A stretch of 64,000 nt of DNA. Origin: CAIOYC01 sp965277345 (GTDB lineage Bacteria > Pseudomonadota > Alphaproteobacteria > Caulobacterales > Caulobacteraceae). Position numbers and translations under genes: made by a program. The stretch is from contig CBDICI010000004.1 of assembly GCA_965277345.1 (NCBI GenBank), positions 1 to 64,000 on the forward strand, read 5' to 3'. A model generated the notes under the pieces. The model saw only the letters and a list, made by a program, of their open reading frames with translations. It was not told the DNA's origin and made no database searches. Positions 58,570 to 64,000 of the stretch are shown one piece after another (position 1 is the first letter of the stretch; each line of letters opens with the position of its first letter).

Positions 58570-59844
58570 CTAGAGCAAGGGCGCGGTCTTCACCGCCCGT
58601 CCGGCGGACAGCGCCAGCAATATGGCCGGCGCCACCACCAGCGCGGCGAGGTAGAACGGCCCCGCCGCCAGGCCGGAGAACACATAGGTCGAGGCCAGAG
58701 GACCCAGGAACCGCGCCAGGGCGCCGGCGGCGTTGTTGAGACCGAGCGCCTGACCCTGCCGGTCCTGATGCGCCACGCGCGAGATCAGCGCTCCCACATT
58801 GGGAAAGGCCACGGACTGGCCGAACGCCATCAGCGACATGAACACCGTCACGCTGACCAGACCGCGCGAGAGGGGGATCAGCAGGGTGGCGAGCACGGTC
58901 AAGGCCATGCCCGCCGCCAGGGCCTTGTCCTGTCCCCAGAGCTTGGACAGCCGTCCGGTGACGAACCACTGCGCCGCCGCGTTGGTGACGCCGACGCAGC
59001 CGAACACGATGGCGATCTGGCGCGGCCCCCAGCCGAACGCGTGCTGGCCCCAGAACCCGAACACCGATTCGATGCCGTTGAAGGCGAAGCCGGCGGCGAG
59101 GGTCAGCAGCAGCAGCCGCCCGGCGACGGGATGGCGCAGGGCCGCGCCGGTCAGCGCCCAGCGGCTCGGCTGGTTGATCATGCCGGTGCGCCGGGCCCGG
59201 CTCTCCTTGACCAGAAGCGCGACACCGAGCGCGGAGAGCGCCGCCAGGGCCGACGACACCAGGAAGGGCGCCCGGAACCCCACGGGACCGAGGTCCGGCC
59301 TGGCCAGCGCGCCGGACACCATGGGGCCGAAGATGAAGCCGATGTTGAAGGCCACGCCGATGCGCGCCAGCTTGCCCGGACGGTCCTCCGGCGGGGTGAC
59401 GTCGGCGATATAGCCCTGCACCACCGAGCCGTTGCCGGAGAACATGCCGCCGAAAAAGCGGATGGCGAAGGCCGCCCAGATGTTGGGCGCGAAGGCCATC
59501 AGGCCATAGGTGACGCAGTTGCAGGCCAGGGTGGAGATCAGCACCGGCCGCCGTCCGATGCGGTCCGACAGCCGCCCCCAGAACGGCTCGCCCACGAACC
59601 CGCCCATGGCGTAGGCGGAGAAGATCAGGCTGATCTGCCACGGCGCGGCGTGAAACGACTGGGCGAAGAACGGCAACAGCGGGACCACCATCCCGAAGCC
59701 GAGCAGATTCATGAACACCACGAACAGCAGCGTGGGCAACGCCCCCGGCGCCGCCTCGATCGCGCCCGTCTTAACGGCGTCAGCCCTGCGCGGGTCGGGC
59801 GGCCCCGGCGGCTCCGCCACGGCGGATGGAGCCGGTGTGGTCAT
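58570..59844 (-). CDS. MFS transporter, TetA/multidrug-like
   Basis: The 424-residue inner-membrane protein has a Pro-rich cytoplasmic N-terminus and about 12 helices. Motif A is GRLSDRIGRRPVLIST, and a TetA-like region ADVTPPEDRPGKLARIGVAFNIGFIFGP covers motif C. These are typical of drug:H+ antiporters of the DHA1 group. The substrate is unknown. It sits between rpmI and the S9 peptidase gene on the same strand and breaks the usual infC-rpmI-rplT order. Confidence 0.92.
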   Translation of the reverse strand: MTTPAPSAVAEPPGPPDPRRADAVKTGAIEAAPGALPTLLFVVFMNLLGFGMVVPLLPFFAQSFHAAPWQISLIFSAYAMGGFVGEPFWGRLSDRIGRRPVLISTLACNCVTYGLMAFAPNIWAAFAIRFFGGMFSGNGSVVQGYIADVTPPEDRPGKLARIGVAFNIGFIFGPMVSGALARPDLGPVGFRAPFLVSSALAALSALGVALLVKESRARRTGMINQPSRWALTGAALRHPVAGRLLLLTLAAGFAFNGIESVFGFWGQHAFGWGPRQIAIVFGCVGVTNAAAQWFVTGRLSKLWGQDKALAAGMALTVLATLLIPLSRGLVSVTVFMSLMAFGQSVAFPNVGALISRVAHQDRQGQALGLNNAAGALARFLGPLASTYVFSGLAAGPFYLAALVVAPAILLALSAGRAVKTAPLL

Positions 59845-59931
59845 ACCCCGTGGATAGGACGCGCCGCCGAGGCGGGCAACCCAGTATGCTCACGGCGCGG
59901 CGGCGGCCCTCAGCGGCCGGCTTACAAAGTC

Positions 59932-61881
59932 CTACTCGCCGGACCGCACCGGATCGACCGTCACAACCGGGTGAGGCGGATTGGGCGGATTATTCCGGAT
60001 CAGGAAGCCGCTCATAGCCTGGAGCATCTTGGTGCGCGTAGAGGCGGATTCGATGTGGTGGGTTTCATGTTCGAGAATCACGAACTCCACCGGCTTATTC
60101 GCCGCACGCATGGCGTTCAGCATGATCTCGCCCTGCTCAAGCGGCACGGTGGTGTCTTCGCGGCCGTGGATGATCATGAGCGGGCCCTGCACCGCCGCCG
60201 CGTGTTTCGCAGGCGAAACCGCCGCGCCAGCGGGATCGCCCTCACCCTTCAGGGCCATCGACTGTTTCCAATAGCGCATACCGTAGCCGTCCTTGCCGCC
60301 TTGGTCTCGGGTCCAGACCAACATAGCGTTGAGGTCAGCCGGCGCCGCGCCGGCGGCGGCGCACCGATAAAGGCCGGGCTGCAAGGTGGCGGCGGCCAGG
60401 GTGGCGTAGCCGCCGTAGCTCCAGCCCACGATGCAGGTACGGCCGGGATCGATGATGCCCTTGGCGGCGACGGCCTTGAAGGCGTCGGATACATCGGTCT
60501 GCATCAGCTTACCCCACTGACCCCAACCCGCACGCTCGAACTCTAAACCGAAGCCGCCTGAACCCCGGTATTCTGGCTGGATCACAACGTAACCGCGGCT
60601 CGCCAAAGCCTGAGACCACCAGTCGAAGCCGAACCGATCGCGCGCCTGCGGGCCGCCATGGGGCAGGACGACTCCGGGAAGGTTGCGCGCCGTCTCCATC
60701 GTGTAGCCGGGCGGCAGCGTCACAATCGTCTTTTCCGCCGTGCCGTCCTGTGCGTGATAGTCGAACCAACTGAACGCGCCCACGTCCCCCGCCTTGATGT
60801 CGGGGTATTGCGCACCCAGCGGTATGGCCTTGCGCTCACTGAGATCGATCATAAAGAAGTGACCGGAGTCATGATCGCCTTCGGTAAGAACGATGAAGCG
60901 GTTCTTGGCGTCATCTGTGCTGGCGAGCGTGACCTTCTCTTTCGGGAAGGCGGCCTGAACGCTGTCCCACTTATGCTGTAGGGCCGGGTCCAGAAACTGG
61001 TTGTCGTCGATGAACCCCCCGACGTGGAAGCCTATCAGCCTCAGCGTCACGTGGTCGTACAGCGGCGTGACTTCGAAACCGCCGCCCTGCACCAACGGGC
61101 CGCTGACCTTGCCGTCCACCAAACTGATCTCGTGGATGCCGCTGAGCGTGCCATTCTCGTTAGTGGCGACCAGCACCTTGTCCGCCGTTCGGCCAAGCCC
61201 GAGAATCTCTCCCCCGCCGACCTCGGCCTCGCCGCTGGCCAGCACGGTTTCGCTGTCCTGCCCTTTGAGAATGGTCCACTTGCGTCCGTGATTCTTGTGC
61301 TCCATCCGCGCGAGGATGGTCGCGTCCGGCGCAAGCAGGAAATCTCCCTGGTCCTCACCCGTGCGGGCGACCGGCACCAACTGTTCGGTGTCGAGATCCT
61401 GACGGAACAGCCGGCGGCCGACCTGGAAATACCCATAGGTATGGCCGCCCGAGTGCGTGATCAGTTCAGGCAAGCCGATTACCCCGGTATCTTCGTCCGG
61501 CGTAACTTGTTGAGCAGTATTCTTCTTCAGGTTTATGAGAAATAGGAAGCCGCCCTCGCGAACGTACTCCGTTCCGGTGTCGAAGGTGCGGTGTGTGGTG
61601 ACATAGAGGTGGTCGTCATCGGCCCAACGCACGCCGCCGACGCGGTCATTCAGGCTAGAGGTTCGTAGAACCTTTTTCTCGCCCTCGATCTGGCGCACGA
61701 CCAAAACATGCTGCTCACCCTTGTTGAGGATGATCGCCACCAGCTTGCCGGACGGCGAGAGCGACATGGATTGATAGAGCGGCAGCGCGCCGTAGGTCTC
61801 CACCGGAGGCGGGGCGGCCATGGCGCTGGTCGCCAATCCCGCCGCTGCGCCGAGCGCCGCCAGCCAACCAGACATCCGCAT
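59932..61881 (-). CDS. Exported S9-family prolyl oligopeptidase
   Basis: The 649-residue protein has a signal peptide (GWLAALGAAAGLATSAMAA), an N-terminal beta-propeller (about 30-390) and a C-terminal alpha/beta hydrolase domain. Nucleophile Ser is in GWSYGGYATLA, Asp in IHGREDTTVP and His in HETHHIES. S9 enzymes cut short peptides, often next to proline. It is another exported peptidase in a window that already has M28 and S46 enzymes. It lies between the MFS gene and infC. Confidence 0.93.
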   Translation of the reverse strand: MRMSGWLAALGAAAGLATSAMAAPPPVETYGALPLYQSMSLSPSGKLVAIILNKGEQHVLVVRQIEGEKKVLRTSSLNDRVGGVRWADDDHLYVTTHRTFDTGTEYVREGGFLFLINLKKNTAQQVTPDEDTGVIGLPELITHSGGHTYGYFQVGRRLFRQDLDTEQLVPVARTGEDQGDFLLAPDATILARMEHKNHGRKWTILKGQDSETVLASGEAEVGGGEILGLGRTADKVLVATNENGTLSGIHEISLVDGKVSGPLVQGGGFEVTPLYDHVTLRLIGFHVGGFIDDNQFLDPALQHKWDSVQAAFPKEKVTLASTDDAKNRFIVLTEGDHDSGHFFMIDLSERKAIPLGAQYPDIKAGDVGAFSWFDYHAQDGTAEKTIVTLPPGYTMETARNLPGVVLPHGGPQARDRFGFDWWSQALASRGYVVIQPEYRGSGGFGLEFERAGWGQWGKLMQTDVSDAFKAVAAKGIIDPGRTCIVGWSYGGYATLAAATLQPGLYRCAAAGAAPADLNAMLVWTRDQGGKDGYGMRYWKQSMALKGEGDPAGAAVSPAKHAAAVQGPLMIIHGREDTTVPLEQGEIMLNAMRAANKPVEFVILEHETHHIESASTRTKMLQAMSGFLIRNNPPNPPHPVVTVDPVRSGE

Positions 61882-61975
61882 GACAAAATCCCCAGACCTA
61901 ATTCTGCCGGGATGTGAGACAGCCGAAGCGCCTTAGTCAACCCTTGCTAGAGCGGTGGAACGTCGCGCAGCGAGC

Positions 61976-62509
61976 CTAGCGGGGGGCCAGGATCATGATC
62001 ATCTGCTTGCCTTCCATGCGCGGCTCGTACTCCACCTTGGCCACCGGCTCGAAATCGGCCTTCACGCGCTGCAGCAGCTTCATGCCGAGCTCGGGGTGCG
62101 CCAGTTCGCGGCCGCGGAAGCGCAGGGTGACCTTCACCTTGTCGCCCTCCTCGAAGAAGCCGTGCATGGCCTTGGCCTTCACTTCGTAGTCGTGGATGTC
62201 GATGTTGGGACGGAGCTTGATCTCCTTGATCTCCACGACCTTCTGGCGCTTGCGCGCCTCGTTCTTCTTCTTCTGTTCCTGAAACTTGAACTTGCCGAAA
62301 TCCATGATCTTCACGACGGGCGGATCGGCGTTGGGCACGATCTCCACCAGGTCCAGACCCGCTTCCTCCGCCGCCTCGATCGCGGCGTCGGTCGGCATGA
62401 TGCCTTGCTTTTCACCGGCTTGATCGATCAGCAGGACGCGGGGGACGCGGATGTCTTCGTTGATGCGCGGCCCGTCCTTGACGGGTGGCGACTGCATGGG
62501 ACGGCGAAT
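61976..62509 (-). CDS. infC: Translation initiation factor IF-3, predicted AUU start
   Basis: IF-3 binds the 30S subunit, prevents subunit joining and checks start codons. The 177-residue product has the N-domain (GPRINEDIRVPRVLLIDQAGE), a Lys-rich linker (FQEQKKKNEARKRQK) and the C-domain (IKEIKLRPNIDIHDYEVK, RFRGRELAHPELG). No ATG gives the usual alphaproteobacterial N-terminus MRRP; the codon at that position is ATT, with GGAG 10 nt upstream. IF-3 in other bacteria starts at AUU/AUC so that excess IF-3 represses its own translation. A fallback ATG lies four codons downstream (62497). Confidence 0.95.
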   Translation of the reverse strand: MRRPMQSPPVKDGPRINEDIRVPRVLLIDQAGEKQGIMPTDAAIEAAEEAGLDLVEIVPNADPPVVKIMDFGKFKFQEQKKKNEARKRQKVVEIKEIKLRPNIDIHDYEVKAKAMHGFFEEGDKVKVTLRFRGRELAHPELGMKLLQRVKADFEPVAKVEYEPRMEGKQMIMILAPR

Positions 62510-62598
62510 AGGCTTGCTCTCCGTAAGCTGTTGGAACAGGGGCGGGGTGCGCAAACTCGCACACCACCACCTTATAATATAGGGCGAAAGCCGCCGAT

Positions 62599-63564
62599 TC
62601 AGCAAGGCGCCGCCAGGAGCCTATCGGCTGTGGAGATGACGCTCTCCAGCGAAAGATCGGCCAGGCGCTCCGCGCGCAACGCCTCCACCCGCGCGCCGCG
62701 GGGCGCGCACAGCGCCGGGTCGGACTCGCCGGAGAACAGCACCAGCGTCGCCGCGCCGGTGGCGGCGATCAAGTGGGTCGGCCCCGTATCGTTGCCGACC
62801 GCGAGCCGCGCCCGCGCGCCGAGGCCGGCCAGGGTGGCGAAATCGGTCCTGCCGGTGAGGTCGATGGCGTCCGGCGCCAGCGCCCCGATCGCCTTCGCAA
62901 GTGCGGCCTCGGCCGGACCGCCGACCACCGCGACCTGCATTCCCCGCCGGCCCAGCGCCTTGGCCAAGGCGCCATAGAGCGGCGCCGGCCAGCGCTTGCC
63001 CGGCCGGTGCGGCGAGGCGCCGGGGATCAACAGCGCGTAGGGCGGTCCAAGGCCGAAATGCGCGGGGCCGCGTTCAGGCGTCTCGTCGGCCAGCAGGAAC
63101 GACAGGTCCGGCGGCGGTGCGGTTCCCGGCGCGGTGGGCGCACCCGGCCAGATGCCTGCGAACTGCAACTGGTCAGCCTCGCGCTCCAGGGTGTGCATCC
63201 GGTCGCGCTGAGGATTGGCGTGGGGATGGGAGGCGCCCGGCGCGATGCCCGACCACTCCGGCGCGAAGGGCAGCAAGGCCAGCCGATAGGCGCTGGAGCG
63301 GCTGGAGGTCTGCAGGTCGTAGACCCGGTGGTAGCCGGCCGCCCGGATGCGCCACAACATCCCGAGCGTCGCGGCCAGGTCCTGTGGCCGCCCGTCGCTT
63401 TCCACCCGGTCCACGTCGGGGCAGAGCCGGAACAGGTCGGCATAGGGCGGCGTGGTGAGGACGGTGATCTCCGCTCCCGGGTGCGCCGCGCGGATGCGGG
63501 CAAGCGGCGCGAAGGCCAGCACCACATCCCCCAGCGCCGCCAGCTTGATGACGAGGATTTTCAT
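62599..63564 (-). CDS. Glycosyltransferase family 9, heptosyltransferase-like
   Basis: The 321-residue cytoplasmic enzyme has the GT9 N-terminus KILVIKLAALGDVVLAFAPL, then a C-terminal nucleotide-sugar region PHRPGKRWPAPLYGALAKAL and the conserved AVGNDTGPTHLIAATG. Family members transfer heptose from ADP-heptose to lipopolysaccharide core, although other sugars occur. It overlaps the next glycosyltransferase gene by 4 bp (ATGA), so both likely build the same glycan. Confidence 0.92.
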   Translation of the reverse strand: MKILVIKLAALGDVVLAFAPLARIRAAHPGAEITVLTTPPYADLFRLCPDVDRVESDGRPQDLAATLGMLWRIRAAGYHRVYDLQTSSRSSAYRLALLPFAPEWSGIAPGASHPHANPQRDRMHTLEREADQLQFAGIWPGAPTAPGTAPPPDLSFLLADETPERGPAHFGLGPPYALLIPGASPHRPGKRWPAPLYGALAKALGRRGMQVAVVGGPAEAALAKAIGALAPDAIDLTGRTDFATLAGLGARARLAVGNDTGPTHLIAATGAATLVLFSGESDPALCAPRGARVEALRAERLADLSLESVISTADRLLAAPC

Positions 63565-64000
63565 GGCGGCGGCCCCCGCCCCGCCAGCAGCCCCGCGTAG
63601 ACGTCCAGCGTGGCGTCCGTCATGCGCTCCAGCGAATACAGCGCTTCGGTTCGCTGGCGACCGGCCCGCCCCATCATCGCCCGGCGATCGGGACCCGCGT
63701 CCAGCGCCGCGCCGAGGGCTTCAGCCCAGGCGGCGGGATCGCCGGGCGCGACCAGCCAGCCGGTCTGGCCGTCCAGCACCGTCTCTGTGGTGGCGCCATG
63801 GTTGGCGGCCAGCACCGGTCGGCCCATGGCCTGCGGCTCCACCGCGGTGCGCCCGAACGCCTCGGGGTCCAGCGAGGCGGAAAGGGCCAGATCGCACGCC
63901 AGATAGGCGGCGGGCATGTCGCTCACGTGGCCGGGAAAGCGCACCGCCTCCGCCACCGCCGCCGCCGCCGCGGCCTGGGCCTTCAGCTCGGCGGTGTAGT
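63561..64000 (-). CDS. GT4-type glycosyltransferase, N-terminus beyond window edge
   Basis: Only the C-terminal part is present; the frame is open to the edge, so the start lies outside. Residues include VRFPGHVSDMPAAYLACDLA and the GT4 signature DPEAFGRTAVEPQAMGRPVLA (an E-x7-E-type donor-binding motif), then GWLVAPGDPAAWAEAL. A run of six Ala codons (GCG-rich) lies near the edge. It transfers a sugar from a nucleotide donor to an envelope glycan, together with the GT9 gene it overlaps. Confidence 0.9.
   Translation of the reverse strand, partial: YTAELKAQAAAAAAVAEAVRFPGHVSDMPAAYLACDLALSASLDPEAFGRTAVEPQAMGRPVLAANHGATTETVLDGQTGWLVAPGDPAAWAEALGAALDAGPDRRAMMGRAGRQRTEALYSLERMTDATLDVYAGLLAGRGPPP

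Noticed and set aside
58566..58576. CCCTAGAGCA similar to the left end of the 104-bp repeat
   Set aside because: Only about 10 bp match, at the MFS stop codon, with no hairpin; chance is sufficient.

Overview
The window reads as chromosomal DNA of a GC-rich alphaproteobacterium of the order Caulobacterales (Caulobacter/Phenylobacterium type). The main evidence is the cell-cycle master regulator CtrA with GANTC sites upstream, a TipF-type degenerate EAL protein, fliI-fliJ close to ctrA, an alphaproteobacterial LexA box (GAAC-N7-GAAC) before ssb, an EcfG-type stress promoter, UrcA and LytTR membrane proteins, and several dispersed palindromic repeat families. The genus is inference. No rRNA, tRNA, CRISPR array, prophage or intact insertion sequence was seen.

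Layout. 0-10 kb: a membrane protein cut by the window edge, a lipoprotein, ssb, a DCC-family redox protein, an SDR/DoxX fusion, a DUF2269 membrane protein, gyrA, a VapBC-like toxin-antitoxin pair whose antitoxin carries an extra N-terminal domain, coaD and a periplasmic cyclophilin. 10-13.5 kb: a stress-type single-domain response regulator divergent from an overlapping three-gene phosphorelay cassette. 13.7-23 kb: an amino-acid permease and two large exported peptidases (M28, S46), which suggest peptide scavenging, then an ABC exporter operon and a Tyr-rich exported protein. 23.8-29.7 kb: aldo/keto reductase, Usp, an ArsR-SRPBCC-SRPBCC-GST operon, NUDIX, and a folate/pterin operon led by a 26-residue membrane peptide. 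29.7-37.2 kb: the cell-cycle and flagellar block (tipF-like, ctrA, fliI, fliJ) with GtrA, LytTR and IspZ-like membrane proteins. 37.4-53.6 kb: ileS, lspA, a lipoprotein, two alpha/beta hydrolases, UrcA, a phosphoesterase, a sugar-nucleotide group (kdsD, phosphomannomutase, galU), hemerythrin and small envelope proteins. 53.7-64 kb: translation genes (pheT, pheS, rplT, rpmI, infC) interrupted by an MFS transporter and an S9 peptidase, ending in two glycosyltransferases.

The most notable structure is in the repeats. A 104-bp double-hairpin element occurs three times, each time between convergent genes; copies 2 and 3 are identical, and copy 2 supplies the stop codons of both flanking genes. A second, CTCCCC/GGGGAG-type palindromic element is intergenic at 41.8 kb and also sits in frame inside ileS, adding about 47 residues to an essential synthetase, like the palindromic elements known inside Rickettsia genes. 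At least four further inverted-repeat elements lie in other intergenic gaps.

Other points: infC most likely starts at AUU; GyrA has Gln and Phe at the two main quinolone-contact positions; and an unnamed 134-residue protein is inserted between pheS and pheT. Large antisense reading frames opposite gyrA, ileS, the peptidases and pheT are high-GC shadows and were left out. No intergenic gap exceeds 300 bp; the largest, 17431-17728, shows no gene or clear element.
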